Shown here: positions 1 to 8,447 of the stretch, in pieces
Numbering within the stretch: position 1 is the stretch's first letter
Layout: every line of letters begins with the position of its first letter
Made by a program: the position numbers and the translations under genes
Notes under the pieces: model-generated
Database searches by the model: none
Seen by the model: only the letters and a program-made list of their open reading frames with translations
Told to the model about the DNA's origin: nothing
Assembly (NCBI GenBank): GCA_955652195.1
Contig: CATPBC010000071.1
Coordinates: forward strand, 1-19,914
Length of the DNA: 19,914 nucleotides
Origin: an uncultured Xanthobacteraceae bacterium
Lineage (GTDB): Bacteria > Pseudomonadota > Alphaproteobacteria > Rhizobiales > Xanthobacteraceae
Direction: 5' to 3'

Positions 1-30
1 CGATGCAGGTTCTTGCGATGCAGGTTCTTG
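1..30. repeat. 15-bp tandem repeat in the helicase tail
   Basis: CGATGCAGGTTCTTG occurs twice back to back (1-15 and 16-30). On the minus strand it encodes the pentapeptide QEPAS twice inside the low-complexity C-terminal tail of the helicase. The array may continue beyond the window edge. Confidence 0.9.
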
Positions 31-2757
31 CGCGGCCTCTGCCGGTTCTGCGGCCGATTGCAGATTGGATTCGCTGCTGCCAAACCCCGCCGGCGTTTCT
101 TGCGCGCCCGCCGAAAGGTCAGGCGCCAAAGGCGCATTTGCCAGGTCGGGCGGCGCATTTGCGGAATGCGCCGGCACGGCCGCCTCATGAGACAAGCCCA
201 AGGCCGCATCCAACTCAGCCTCCGGTGGCGCCTCCGAGGGGACCGTATCGCTCGGTGGCTGTACGGCAGCGGGCAGCGGTTCCGACGGCTTCGGCCGCCG
301 CTCCATGCGGTAGCCGAGCGAGCGCAAGATCGAGGCAAAGTCCTCGCCGGATGCGCCGATCAGGGAGGTCATGGTATTGACGACTGTGAAGCCGCCGCCC
401 ACGACCGCGCCCAGCGGCCGTGCTCCTGCCGCGCCCTCGCGCCAAGCGAGCGCCGGACGAATGAGATCGGCAAGCCGTTCCAGAATGTCGACCCGCACCG
501 CCCGCGCGCCGCACACGCGATAACCAGCCGTCCGATAGAACGCCGGATCGATCGTCGCATCGGCCGGGATCGAGGTACGACCGCTGCCGGCGAGATGCAG
601 CAGCTGATCGAGCACTTTGCTATCCGCCCCATCATGCCTGAGCGCCCACAATTGCATCGCCAGCGCGCGCGGCGCCGGCTTCAGGAGCGCCGGCAGATAG
701 ATGTGATAGGCGCCAAAGCGTACGCCATATTTCCGCAAGCTGGCGCGGGCCGGTTGTTCGAGGCCTTTGACATCATCTGCCACGCGCGCACGATCAAGCA
801 CCCCGAGCGCTTCGATCAACTGAAAGGCAACGCCGCGCGCAATGCCGGTGACGTCACTTGCCGCTGCCAGCTCCGATAGCGGCCCCAGCAGTTTTTCGAT
901 ATGCGATTTGAGCCACGCATTGAGCCGCGCCTCGACGCCCTCGCGTGGTGCGCCGGTAAGGTATTCGTCGGCGATAATGCGAACGCGCGGCCGCAACAGT
1001 TCTTCACCGGCGTAAAGTTTACCGACCGCGGCGCCGACCCAGCGCAGCGTACCGTCGGCCGCAAGCACGAACTGTCCGTCCGGCGCCTCGGCCAAGCGCG
1101 CGGCCCGTGCGGCAATCTCGCCGGCCAGCGCTTTTTGGGCGGCGTTTTGCAACGCCTTAGCTTCCGAACCGCCCGACGACGCATCGGCAACAAAGACAAA
1201 ACCTTCGAGCCGGCCAATGAGATGGCCTTCGACGACGACATCGCCGGTTTGGTTGAAATTGGGCTCGAGCGCGGAGTTTTCGCGCAACCGCCGCATCAAA
1301 ACGCTAGTGCGGCGATCGACGAAGCGCTCCGTTAAGCGCTCATGCAAGGCGTCGGACAGCCGGTCTTCGACCGCGCGCGTCATCCCCTGCCAGTGCTCGG
1401 GGTCGCCCAGCCAATCCGGACGGTTCGCTGCAAAGGTCCAGGTGCGGATATGGGCAATGCGGGTCGAGAGCGTATCGATATCGCCGTCGGTGCGATCCGC
1501 CAGCGCGACTTGATGCGCGAACCAGTCGGTTTTGATGGCGCCGTCACGCTGCAGAAAACCGTAAAGGGTCACGACCAGTTCGGCATGGTTGGCTGGCGCG
1601 ATCTTGCGGTAATCGGGCAACTGACACACGTCCCACAATCGCTCGACATCGGCGCTTGTGCGCGTGTAGGCGCGCACGTCGTCGTCGCGCGCGGCATGAT
1701 CGAGCACCAGAATATCTTCGGCGACTGGCGCACGCGCCAGCGCGCTTTCGCTCGGCGGCGCGGCAAGTGTCGCTTGCAGAGCGCCGATCGAGGAAAAATC
1801 GAGCGCGGAATTGCGCCATTGCACAAGCTTCACCGGCTCGAAACTGTGCGATTCGAGTGCCTGGACCAGTTCGGTCTCGAACGGCGGACAGCGTCCGCTG
1901 GTGCCAAAAGTGCCGTCGCGCATGGCGCGTCCGGCGCGCCCTGCGATCTGGGCAAATTCGGACGGACTAAGCTTGCGGAACTGGTAGCCGTCGAACTTAC
2001 GATCGGAAGCGAAGGCGACGTGATCAACGTCGAGATTTAATCCCATGCCGATTGCATCGGTCGCCACCAGATAGTCGACCTGGCCCGACTGATAGAGTTC
2101 GACCTGGGCGTTACGCGTTCGCGGCGACAAGGCGCCGAGCACGACGGCTGCGCCGCCGCGCTGACGGCGGATCAATTCTGCAATTGCGTAGACCTCCTCG
2201 GCGGAGAAAGCGACAATGGCCGAACGGTGAGGTAATCGCGTGAGCTTTTTTTCGCCGGAAAAACTGAGCCGCGATAAGCGCGGCCGGCTGACGATACTGG
2301 CACCCGGCAATAACCGCTCCACGATCGGCCGCATGGTGGCGGCGCCTAGCACGAGAGTTTCCTCGCGACCGCGCCGGTGCAGCATGCGATCGGTGAAGAC
2401 ATGGCCGCGCTCGAAATCGGCGGCGAGTTGGATTTCGTCGATCGCCAGGAAGGCGACGTCGAGATCGCGCGGCATCGCTTCCACGGTCGCGACCCAGAAT
2501 CGTGGATTTGCCGGTTTGATTTTCTCCTCGCCGGTGACCAGCGCCACCGCCTCGGCGCCGACACGCTCGACGGCGCGGTTATAAACCTCGCGCGCCAGGA
2601 GCCGCAGCGGCAGCCCGATAATACCCGACGAATGCGCAAGCATCCGCTCGATCGCCAGATGTGTCTTGCCGGTATTGGTCGGACCCAACACGGCGGTGAC
2701 GCCGGCGCCGCGAGCGCGAAGCTCGCGGTCGGCGCTAGGCGAGAACGAAATCGACAT
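1..2757 (-). CDS. Suv3-like superfamily II helicase (C-terminus beyond the window)
   Basis: The minus-strand frame from the ATG at 2757 is open for 919 codons to position 1, so the end of the gene is not in the window. Helicase motifs seen: Walker A GPTNTGKT (residues 25-32), motif II DEIQ (107-110), GAAT as motif III (138-141), ATDAIGMGLNL as motif V (232-242) and QIAGRAGR as motif VI (270-277). DEIQ together with QIAGRAGR is typical of the Suv3/MgpS-like group of ATP-dependent RNA/DNA helicases. A long C-terminal region (about 330-840) follows, then an Ala/Pro/Glu-rich low-complexity tail that runs off the edge and contains two consecutive QEPAS units. The start is well fixed: TGA and TAG codons lie in frame 54-57 bp upstream with no other start codon between. 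There is only a poor ribosome-binding site. Its role in RNA turnover is inferred from the family, and its substrate is unknown. In related bacteria an S4-domain protein often follows, but that is outside this window. Confidence 0.9.
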   Translation of the reverse strand, partial: MSISFSPSADRELRARGAGVTAVLGPTNTGKTHLAIERMLAHSSGIIGLPLRLLAREVYNRAVERVGAEAVALVTGEEKIKPANPRFWVATVEAMPRDLDVAFLAIDEIQLAADFERGHVFTDRMLHRRGREETLVLGAATMRPIVERLLPGASIVSRPRLSRLSFSGEKKLTRLPHRSAIVAFSAEEVYAIAELIRRQRGGAAVVLGALSPRTRNAQVELYQSGQVDYLVATDAIGMGLNLDVDHVAFASDRKFDGYQFRKLSPSEFAQIAGRAGRAMRDGTFGTSGRCPPFETELVQALESHSFEPVKLVQWRNSALDFSSIGALQATLAAPPSESALARAPVAEDILVLDHAARDDDVRAYTRTSADVERLWDVCQLPDYRKIAPANHAELVVTLYGFLQRDGAIKTDWFAHQVALADRTDGDIDTLSTRIAHIRTWTFAANRPDWLGDPEHWQGMTRAVEDRLSDALHERLTERFVDRRTSVLMRRLRENSALEPNFNQTGDVVVEGHLIGRLEGFVFVADASSGGSEAKALQNAAQKALAGEIAARAARLAEAPDGQFVLAADGTLRWVGAAVGKLYAGEELLRPRVRIIADEYLTGAPREGVEARLNAWLKSHIEKLLGPLSELAAASDVTGIARGVAFQLIEALGVLDRARVADDVKGLEQPARASLRKYGVRFGAYHIYLPALLKPAPRALAMQLWALRHDGADSKVLDQLLHLAGSGRTSIPADATIDPAFYRTAGYRVCGARAVRVDILERLADLIRPALAWREGAAGARPLGAVVGGGFTVVNTMTSLIGASGEDFASILRSLGYRMERRPKPSEPLPAAVQPPSDTVPSEAPPEAELDAALGLSHEAAVPAHSANAPPDLANAPLAPDLSAGAQETPAGFGSSESNLQSAAEPAEAAQEPASQEPAS

Positions 2758-2820
2758 TGAAGACCCGGCTGGCGCGGTGGCGACCGCGATAAAGACAGTG
2801 CTTCTCTATCACAACGTTAC

Positions 2821-2860
2821 GCTGGGAAAGCCCTGTGCTTGCTGGGAAAGCCCTGTGCTT
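2821..2860. repeat. Perfect 20-bp tandem duplication
   Basis: The unit gctgggaaagccctgtgctt is present twice with no mismatch (2821-2840 and 2841-2860). It lies about 65-105 bp upstream of the helicase start codon. The absence of divergence suggests a recent slippage or duplication event. It may shift promoter or operator spacing. Confidence 0.95.
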
Positions 2861-3065
2861 AACGTGTGGAACGAGTCTGGAACAAATCGCGGCCGAATCG
2901 GCGACTCGGCGTCTGTTCGAGTTCGTTCACTGCGATATATGGCGCCATCGGCAAGCTCCCATACCAGATGGGGTGGAAACCGGCACCGTGGCGGCTTGTC
3001 TCGGCGGCACAAACCGCAATGTGACGGGCAAACATGATTCCACGATGAGTCAAGAGCCGATACGT

Positions 3066-3074
3066 TGTGGATAA
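3066..3074. promoter_or_regulatory. Isolated DnaA-box 9-mer
   Basis: TGTGGATAA is the exact complement of the DnaA-box consensus TTATCCACA. It stands alone, about 50 bp beyond the stop codon of the DUF3108-type gene and 310 bp upstream of the helicase. There is no origin-like AT-rich unwinding region beside it. It could be a titration or regulatory site, or chance. Confidence 0.3.
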
Positions 3075-3126
3075 CGGGGAAGATCTACCCTCGGTCGCGC
3101 GGTGGGCCGCCGAAACACGCACGCGT

Positions 3127-4062
3127 TTACTGCGTTTTGGCCATTGGATGCGACGGCAGCAATGGTTGGGCAACCGAGATGAATTCGGTCGCTCGCAATA
3201 ATCCGATTCCGAGCGGCGTCGGCATGGCGAAACGGAACGGCACCAGCACGCGCGTGCCGGCGATCGGCGCCAGCCAGACTTCGGCGTCGCGCAGTGCAAC
3301 GAGATATCTGATCGCCGGCCGGTCCGGAACATAACCGGCAATCGGCGTGAAATAGACAGTGCAGACCACCGCCGGCCCTTCGTAGCCGCGCTCAGCCTTG
3401 ACGGTTTCCATGCGCCTGAACTCGCTGTGCAGATCGTAACGCACGCGCCCGTCGAACACCGCCACTTTACGGTTGCACGCTTCCGGCGATACCGGGTCGC
3501 CGCTGCCGCCAACGCGGTTGAGCATGGAGGTCATTGGATCGAGCACGCCACGGCGATCGGCGTCGGTGATCGGGATACGATCGGGGATGGGTGGCAGCGG
3601 CGGTTCGACGGCGTAGTCGGTGACGTTCCCGGCCGCAAGCGTCATCCGCACGTCATCGATCTTGCGGTCATAGCTGAGAGTGGCGCCATAGTTCGTAGGC
3701 ACCGGTTGGCCAGCGCTGAAAGTGCCGCGCGCCGCGCCAGTGCCGCGCCCCCCGGTAAAGAATCTTATGATGCCAGTCGTCGTGCCGCTCGCGGCGGCCG
3801 AATAGGACTCATCCGATATTTCGATGATCCAATTGCCGCGGCCGATCGGGATCCCGGCGACGCTGACGACGTATTCGGCCTCCAGCCGGGCTTGGTTCCC
3901 ACTTTGACGGCCAGCGTCGCCGGCTATGGCACCATGCGAGAAGGTCAAAACAAACACGAAAAACGCCGCCGCGAGTGCGGCGACGCCAAACCGGCGGACA
4001 TGCAGTTGCGGCAGCGCAATCGGGGGCAAGGGGTCCTCAATCCCGGACACAGAACCGCTCAT
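3127..4062 (-). CDS. Exported DUF3108-type protein
   Basis: From the ATG at 4062 this encodes 311 aa. The N-terminus has basic residues (HVRRFG) followed by a strongly hydrophobic stretch (AALAAAFFVFVLTFSHGAIAG, about residues 27-47), so it is probably a cleaved signal peptide ending near AIA-GD. The mature part begins with LEAEYVVSVAGIPIGRGNWIIEI and has the beta-rich pattern with repeated YxxxxxxxGxxxG turns that I associate with the DUF3108 family of periplasmic or outer-membrane proteins. No catalytic motif is visible and its function is unknown. Other starts in frame are at 4122 (MARLKPLG) and further up to 4296. The last would overlap the divergent rpmB start and is unlikely. None has a clear ribosome-binding site, so the start is uncertain by tens of codons. 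The stop is TAA at 3127-3129. Confidence 0.8.
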   Translation of the reverse strand: MSGSVSGIEDPLPPIALPQLHVRRFGVAALAAAFFVFVLTFSHGAIAGDAGRQSGNQARLEAEYVVSVAGIPIGRGNWIIEISDESYSAAASGTTTGIIRFFTGGRGTGAARGTFSAGQPVPTNYGATLSYDRKIDDVRMTLAAGNVTDYAVEPPLPPIPDRIPITDADRRGVLDPMTSMLNRVGGSGDPVSPEACNRKVAVFDGRVRYDLHSEFRRMETVKAERGYEGPAVVCTVYFTPIAGYVPDRPAIRYLVALRDAEVWLAPIAGTRVLVPFRFAMPTPLGIGLLRATEFISVAQPLLPSHPMAKTQ

Positions 4063-4275
4063 TGTCTCATTGGAGAATACGACGTTTGTGTGGTTTCGGC
4101 CGAGCGGTTTAAGCCGAGCCATGGCCGTTTCCGAGGCCGTGAGGATGCTGCCAACCCTGCGCCCCGCGAGGCGCGCGCCTTGACCCCCAACAGCGTCGCC
4201 ACTATAGGTCCGCGCCATCCCCAGATCGTGTGATAGACGGCGCTCGTCACGCGGCAATGAAGCGATTTTGGGCTT

Positions 4276-4281
4276 AAAGGA
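4276..4281 (+). promoter_or_regulatory. Ribosome-binding site of rpmB
   Basis: AAAGGA lies 8 nt before the ATG at 4290 and fixes that start over an in-frame ATG six bases further on. Confidence 0.7.
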
Positions 4282-4289
4282 TTTTAACG

Positions 4290-4580
4290 ATGGCATGGCG
4301 ATGCGAGCTGACCGGAAAGACGCGCCAGATCGGGCACCGGGTCAGCCATTCCAACCGCAAAACCAAGCGGCGATTTTTGCCCAATCTGCTCAATGTCACC
4401 ATGATCTCCGACGCGCTCGGGCGTTCGGTCAGATTGCGCGTGTCGGCAAACGCACTCAAATCGGTCGACCATCGCGGCGGCCTTGATGCTTTCCTGCTCG
4501 CCGCGAAAGATGCCGAGTTGTCACCGCGCGTGCTCGAGCTTAAGCGTCAAGTCGTCAAGAAGCGTCAGGCGACAGCTTAG
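4290..4580 (+). CDS. rpmB: 50S ribosomal protein L28
   Basis: 96 aa, beginning [10 protein letters not shown] and containing the hallmark L28 segments [16 protein letters not shown] (residues 18-33) and [24 protein letters not shown]. It is a component of the large ribosomal subunit. Its length and sequence are typical of the alphaproteobacterial form. The protein is rich in Lys and Arg, as expected for rRNA binding. The gene stands alone on the plus strand, divergent from the DUF3108-type gene and convergent with cobT (60-bp gap). No clear rho-independent terminator is visible in that gap. The start is supported by AAAGGA 8 nt upstream. Confidence 0.97.
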   Translation: MAWRCELTGKTRQIGHRVSHSNRKTKRRFLPNLLNVTMISDALGRSVRLRVSANALKSVDHRGGLDAFLLAAKDAELSPRVLELKRQVVKKRQATA

Positions 4581-4640
4581 CTATCTTTTTCCGGCGCCCA
4601 GTAATAGGACCGCCCCCGCCAGCCTGAGCTGCATTGCGCG

Positions 4641-6536
4641 TCACGCATGCAGCCGCCGCGGCCGCTCCCGCCGAGGCCGGTCCTCAACCGCATGCTCCTC
4701 GAATAATTCGGCGAGTTTTTCCGTCATCACCCCGCCGAGCTCCTCGGCATCCACGATCGTGACCGCGCGGCGGTAATAGCGCGTCACGTCATGGCCGATG
4801 CCGATCGCGATCAATTCGACCGGCGAGCGGGTTTCGATATCTTCAATCACCCAGCGCAGGTGGCGCTCAAGATAGTTGCCGGGATTGACCGATAGCGTCG
4901 AATCGTCAACCGGCGCGCCATCGGAAATCATCATCAGGATTTTTCGCGTCTCCGCCCGTGCCAGCAGCCGCTTATGCGCCCAGTCGAGCGCCTCACCGTC
5001 GATGTTCTCCTTGAGCAGGCCCTCGCGCATCATGAGCCCGAGATTCTTGCGCGCCCGCCGCCACGGCGCATCGGCCGCCTTGTAAATGATATGCCGCAAA
5101 TCGTTCAGCCGCCCGGGATTGGCCGGCTTACCGGCGGCGAGCCAGGATTCGCGCGATTGCCCGCCTTTCCATGCCCGCGTCGTGAAGCCGAGGATCTCAA
5201 CCTTGACACCGCAGCGCTCTAGCGTCCGTGCCAGGATGTCGGCGCACGTCGCGGCAACTGTGATCGGGCGGCCACGCATCGATCCTGAATTGTCGAGCAG
5301 CAGCGTAACCACGGTATCCCTGAAATCGGTGTCCTTCTCGCGTTTGAACGACAGCGGATGCAGCGGATCGACAATGACCCGCGACAGCCGCGCAGGATCG
5401 AGCAAGCCTTCCTCTAGGTCGAATTCCCAGGCGCGGTTTTGCTGCGCCAGCAACAATCGCTGCAGCCGGTTGGCAAGCCGGGCGACCACGCCCTGCAGAT
5501 GCGAAAGCTGCTTATCGAGATAGCCGCGCAAACGATCGAGCTCCTCCGGCTCGCATAATTCCTCGGCGCCGACGATCTCGTCGAAACGCGCCGTAAAGGG
5601 TCGGTAATCGGGGCCACGGGGTTCGTTGCGCGGTTGTCGCGGACGCCATGGCTCGGCCGCGGTTTCCGAATCGGCCATCTCGGCGTCGTCGGCCATTTCG
5701 GTCGCCGGCGCATCCACCGCTTCCGAGGCGCTGTCGGGCAATTCGTCGGCCGAAGCCTCGGCCTCGGCGGTCATCTGTTCGCTTTCGGCAGAATCGGAAG
5801 CCTCGCCGTCCTGGCCGGCCTCGTCCTTCTGGTTGCGGTCTTCGCCCTCTTCGCCTTCGTCCTCGTCGGATTCGCTCGACCGGTCCTCGCCCATATCGAG
5901 GCAGTCGAGCAGATCGTGCACGACGTCGCCGAAGCGGCGCTGATCGTTGAGCACGCGCTCGAGCCGATCGAGATCGCGTCCGGCGCGTTCCTCGATCAAG
6001 GGCCGCCACAGGTCGACAAGTTTGCGCGCCATCGGCGGCGGTGTCTGACCGGTAAGCCGCTCGCGCACCACCATCGCAAGCGCGTCCTCAAGAGGGGCAT
6101 CGGCGCGATCAGTGATTTCATCGAATTTGCCACGATGAAAACGGTCGTCGAGCATGGCGGCGAGATTTTTGGCGACACCGCCCATGCGGCGGGCTCCGAT
6201 TGCCTCAACGCGAGCCTGTTCGATCGCTTCGAACACAGCGCGCGCCTGTTGGCCGCCTGGCGCCAGCTTTCGATGCACCGCCGGGTCATGGCAGGCGAGC
6301 CGCAAGGCGATGGCGTCGGCATGACCGCGAACGATTGCGGCCTCGCGCTCATTAAGCCGCCGCGGCGGCTCCGGCAGGCGGGCTTTGCCGCCGGCAAGAC
6401 CGGGCCGTTCCGAGGCAAAGCTTACTTCAAGATCGTTTTTGGCCGCGATGGCGCGCAGACAAATGCCCACGGCGCGCTTGAAAGGCTCTGTTGGAGCCTC
6501 CTTCGCCGCACCTTTTGGTTTGATGTTGGACGACAT
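4641..6536 (-). CDS. cobT: Aerobic cobaltochelatase subunit CobT
   Basis: 631 aa, the usual size for CobT. With CobS and CobN (not in this window) it forms the ATP-dependent enzyme that inserts Co2+ into hydrogenobyrinic acid a,c-diamide in the aerobic B12 pathway. Seen: an N-terminal CobT domain (about 15-215), a very acidic Glu/Asp/Ser/Ala hinge (about 215-296, starting [17 protein letters not shown]), then a second half ending in a von Willebrand A-type domain. The metal-ion-dependent adhesion site DNSGS is at 415-419 and a further ISDGAP motif at 537-542. The C-terminus is basic ([12 protein letters not shown]). It lies 36 bp downstream of cobS in the same direction and is surely co-transcribed. 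The best Shine-Dalgarno (GGGAGAG, 11 nt from ATG) is buried in the 3' arm of a hairpin at 6548-6567. Confidence 0.97.
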   Translation of the reverse strand: MSSNIKPKGAAKEAPTEPFKRAVGICLRAIAAKNDLEVSFASERPGLAGGKARLPEPPRRLNEREAAIVRGHADAIALRLACHDPAVHRKLAPGGQQARAVFEAIEQARVEAIGARRMGGVAKNLAAMLDDRFHRGKFDEITDRADAPLEDALAMVVRERLTGQTPPPMARKLVDLWRPLIEERAGRDLDRLERVLNDQRRFGDVVHDLLDCLDMGEDRSSESDEDEGEEGEDRNQKDEAGQDGEASDSAESEQMTAEAEASADELPDSASEAVDAPATEMADDAEMADSETAAEPWRPRQPRNEPRGPDYRPFTARFDEIVGAEELCEPEELDRLRGYLDKQLSHLQGVVARLANRLQRLLLAQQNRAWEFDLEEGLLDPARLSRVIVDPLHPLSFKREKDTDFRDTVVTLLLDNSGSMRGRPITVAATCADILARTLERCGVKVEILGFTTRAWKGGQSRESWLAAGKPANPGRLNDLRHIIYKAADAPWRRARKNLGLMMREGLLKENIDGEALDWAHKRLLARAETRKILMMISDGAPVDDSTLSVNPGNYLERHLRWVIEDIETRSPVELIAIGIGHDVTRYYRRAVTIVDAEELGGVMTEKLAELFEEHAVEDRPRRERPRRLHA

Positions 6537-6547
6537 GGCCCAGCTCG

Positions 6548-6567
6548 CTCTCCCGCTACCGGGAGAG
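6548..6567 (-). promoter_or_regulatory. Perfect hairpin covering the cobT ribosome-binding site
   Basis: In the cobS-cobT gap the minus strand reads CTCTCCCG-GTAG-CGGGAGAG, an 8-bp perfect stem with a 4-nt loop. The 3' arm contains GGGAGAG, the only good Shine-Dalgarno-like run before the cobT ATG (11 nt away). As RNA it could limit cobT translation or stabilise a processed mRNA. It also resembles the CTCTCCC...GGGAGAG palindromes commonly seen between genes in Hyphomicrobiales, which is a memory-based impression. Confidence 0.6.
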
Positions 6568-6572
6568 GCTAT

Positions 6573-7565
6573 TTAAGACAGCGCGACATTGACGGAGCTC
6601 TCCGGCAATTCCTGCCCGAAGCAGCGCTGATAGAATTCGGCAACCAGCGGGCGCTCGAGTTCGTCGCACTTGTTGACGAAGGTGAGCCGGAAAGCAAAAC
6701 CGATATCGTTGAAGATTTCCGCGTTCTCGGCCCAGATGATCACCGTGCGCGGGCTCATCACCGTCGAAATATCGCCGTTCATGAAAGCGTTGCGGGTCAG
6801 GTCGGCGACGCGCACCATCTTCGAGACGATGTCGCGACCTTCCGCCGTGCGGTAGTGCTTGGCTTTGGCGAGCACGATTTCGACTTCGTTGTCGTGCGGC
6901 AGATAATTGAGCGTGGTGACGATCGACCAGCGATCCATCTGGCCTTGGTTGATCTGCTGCGTGCCATGATACAGGCCGGACGTGTCGCCGAGCCCGACCG
7001 TGTTGGCGGTCGCGAACAGCCGAAACGCAGGGTGCGGCTTGATCACTTTGTTTTGGTCAAGCAGCGTCAACCGGCCTGACGATTCCAGCACGCGCTGAAT
7101 GACGAACATGACATCGGGACGACCGGCGTCGTACTCGTCGAAACACAACGCGACGTTATTCTGCAGCGCCCACGGCAGAATACCGTCGCGGAATTCAGTG
7201 ACCTGCATGCCCTCGCGAATGACGATCGCATCCTTGCCGATCAAATCGACGCGGCTGATGTGACTGTCGAGATTGACGCGCACACACGGCCAATTCAGCC
7301 GTGAGGCGACCTGCTCGATGTGGGTCGATTTCCCGGTGCCGTGATAGCCGGTGACGATGACGCGGCGATTGCGGGCAAAACCGGCCAGGATGGCGAGCGT
7401 GGTCGGCCGGTCGAACCGGTAATCCGCATCGAGTTCCGGCACGTGCTCGTCCGGCTCGGAATAGGCCGGAACTTCCAAATCACTGTCGATTCCGAATACT
7501 TGTCGGACCGAAACTTTCATGTCCGGCAGAGCGGATTCTGTCGTTGTATCAGTCGCGAGAGTCAT
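6573..7565 (-). CDS. cobS: Aerobic cobaltochelatase subunit CobS (AAA+ ATPase)
   Basis: 330 aa, MoxR-like AAA+ ATPase. It assembles into a ring with CobT and drives CobN-catalysed cobalt insertion in aerobic cobalamin synthesis. Seen: the family N-terminus [22 protein letters not shown] (from residue 16), Walker [10 protein letters not shown] (73-81), Walker [14 protein letters not shown] (139-151), a sensor-1-type LFATANTVG and downstream [12 protein letters not shown]. The start at 7565 is supported by a strong GGAGGA at 7569-7574; an internal ATG at residue 16 is less likely. It is the first gene of the cobS-cobT pair. A 120-bp gap separates it from the upstream J-domain gene, so it may have its own promoter, though I could not identify one. 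Confidence 0.97.
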   Translation of the reverse strand: MTLATDTTTESALPDMKVSVRQVFGIDSDLEVPAYSEPDEHVPELDADYRFDRPTTLAILAGFARNRRVIVTGYHGTGKSTHIEQVASRLNWPCVRVNLDSHISRVDLIGKDAIVIREGMQVTEFRDGILPWALQNNVALCFDEYDAGRPDVMFVIQRVLESSGRLTLLDQNKVIKPHPAFRLFATANTVGLGDTSGLYHGTQQINQGQMDRWSIVTTLNYLPHDNEVEIVLAKAKHYRTAEGRDIVSKMVRVADLTRNAFMNGDISTVMSPRTVIIWAENAEIFNDIGFAFRLTFVNKCDELERPLVAEFYQRCFGQELPESSVNVALS

Positions 7566-7685
7566 TGCTCCTCCGTGAGCTCGGTTCGCCCGACGGCAAA
7601 AACCGAGGCGCGAATCGACTATCGGCGGTCGGCTGCGCGGCTACATCTAGCAGAAAGTTCCAACGCGGCGGAAGCCACCCCGAGA

Positions 7686-8309
7686 TCAGCAGAAACCGGC
7701 CGATTTCAGGTAATTATAGGCTTGAATAATCTCCCGCAGCCGCGCTTCCGAACCGCGATCACCCCCGTTGGCGTCCGGGTGATGCCGCTTTACCAAAGCC
7801 TTGAACTTAGACTTGATATCGGCTCGGTTGGCGTCCGCTTCAAGCCCGAGAACATCGAGCGCGCGGCGCTGCGCATTGAAAATCTTGCGGCCCTCCGGCG
7901 TCGCATGCGCATGACCGGCGCGCCGAGCCCCCCATTCGCCAAACAAGGAGAACGGATCGTCGGCCGGCCAGTCCTGGTCACGAAAGCCCTTTGCCGCCTT
8001 GCGGGCTCGTTTGCCGCCGATCGAACCCATCTTCCAGGTCGGGCGGTGCCCGGTCAGGGCCTCCTTCTGATATTTCGCGATCGCGTCTTCGCTCATCCCG
8101 GCGAAGAAATTGTATGAATTATTATATTCACGCACATGTTCGAGACAGAACTGCCAATACTCGGCGGCGCGCAGCCGGCCTTTCGGCGCCCGATGGGTCG
8201 CCGCTGCATTGCAGCGGGGCCACTGACAGCCGGGAAGCTCGGCGCTGAGCCGGCGGTTCTGGTCGGGCTTGACCCGAATCCGATCGAACAGCGGTGAATT
8301 GGATCGCAT
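7686..8309 (-). CDS. Protein with a C-terminal J-domain (DnaJ-like)
   Basis: 207 aa from the second of two adjacent ATGs (8309 or 8312). The C-terminal 60 residues form a J-domain: ALDVLGLEADANRADIKSKFKALVKRHHPDANGG, with the essential HPD tripeptide at about 177-179, which would stimulate an Hsp70 (DnaK). The N-terminal part lacks the Gly/Phe linker and the CxxCxGxG zinc fingers of true DnaJ. It has Cys-x4-Cys (about 28, 33) and FCLEHVREYNNSYNFF (about 54-69), conserved in this alphaproteobacterial family as far as I recall, and possibly metal-binding. It is therefore a specialised co-chaperone and not DnaJ itself; its client is unknown. It is divergent from bolA and upstream of cobS in the same direction. 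No clear ribosome-binding site decides between the two ATGs. Confidence 0.88.
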   Translation of the reverse strand: MRSNSPLFDRIRVKPDQNRRLSAELPGCQWPRCNAAATHRAPKGRLRAAEYWQFCLEHVREYNNSYNFFAGMSEDAIAKYQKEALTGHRPTWKMGSIGGKRARKAAKGFRDQDWPADDPFSLFGEWGARRAGHAHATPEGRKIFNAQRRALDVLGLEADANRADIKSKFKALVKRHHPDANGGDRGSEARLREIIQAYNYLKSAGFC

Positions 8310-8349
8310 CATGACGATTATGCGGGCGCTTTGGCTACGTGTTCAAGAC

Positions 8350-8355
8350 TTGACA
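8350..8355 (+). promoter_or_regulatory. Possible -35 element ahead of bolA
   Basis: CTTGACA matches the alphaproteobacterial -35 consensus and lies about 95 bp before the bolA ATG in the 138-bp divergent gap. No good -10 hexamer stands 16-18 bp downstream, so this is only a candidate. Confidence 0.2.
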
Positions 8356-8447
8356 GGGGGCAAATCAGCGCGTCGTAGCGGTACTCCTAACGTTTTATTG
8401 TTGCCCGCTTGGCATGGTTAGCGTCGCCGGGACCGGACTTTAGCAAA

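Larger units (their letters stand above)
2758..3126. other. Intergenic region upstream of the helicase gene
   Basis: This 369-bp stretch lies between two minus-strand genes, and I see no convincing gene in it. It holds an exact 20-bp tandem duplication (2821-2860), five GANTC sites between 2873 and 3051, and a perfect DnaA-box 9-mer (3066-3074). It must contain the helicase promoter. A weak candidate on the minus strand is TTGTGA near 2812 with TTTATC about 15-16 bp downstream, which is not strong enough to call. Short open frames here overlap one another on both strands and have no recognisable products. Confidence 0.75.

Noticed and set aside
13..879. Plus-strand open frame (288 codons) at the left edge
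   Set aside because: It is opposite the helicase frame, which has all SF2 motifs. The product is highly Arg-rich, as expected of a shadow.
3066..3074. DnaA box as evidence of a replication origin
   Set aside because: There is only one perfect box, with no AT-rich unwinding element, no further clustered boxes and no dnaA/hemE/repABC neighbours.
4274..4288. Two TTAA half-sites ahead of rpmB suggesting a CtrA box
   Set aside because: The spacing is 6 rather than 7 bases, and the site overlaps the rpmB ribosome-binding site, so the resemblance is better explained by the AT-rich start region.
5634..7079. Long plus-strand open frame (481 codons) opposite cobT and cobS
   Set aside because: It is antisense to two unmistakable genes, crosses their boundary, and its translation is composition-biased with no family signature. 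It is typical of GC-rich codon shadows.
7566..7685. GGAAC motif upstream of cobS as an EcfG stress-sigma promoter
   Set aside because: The required CGTT at 16-17 bases downstream of GGAAC is absent.
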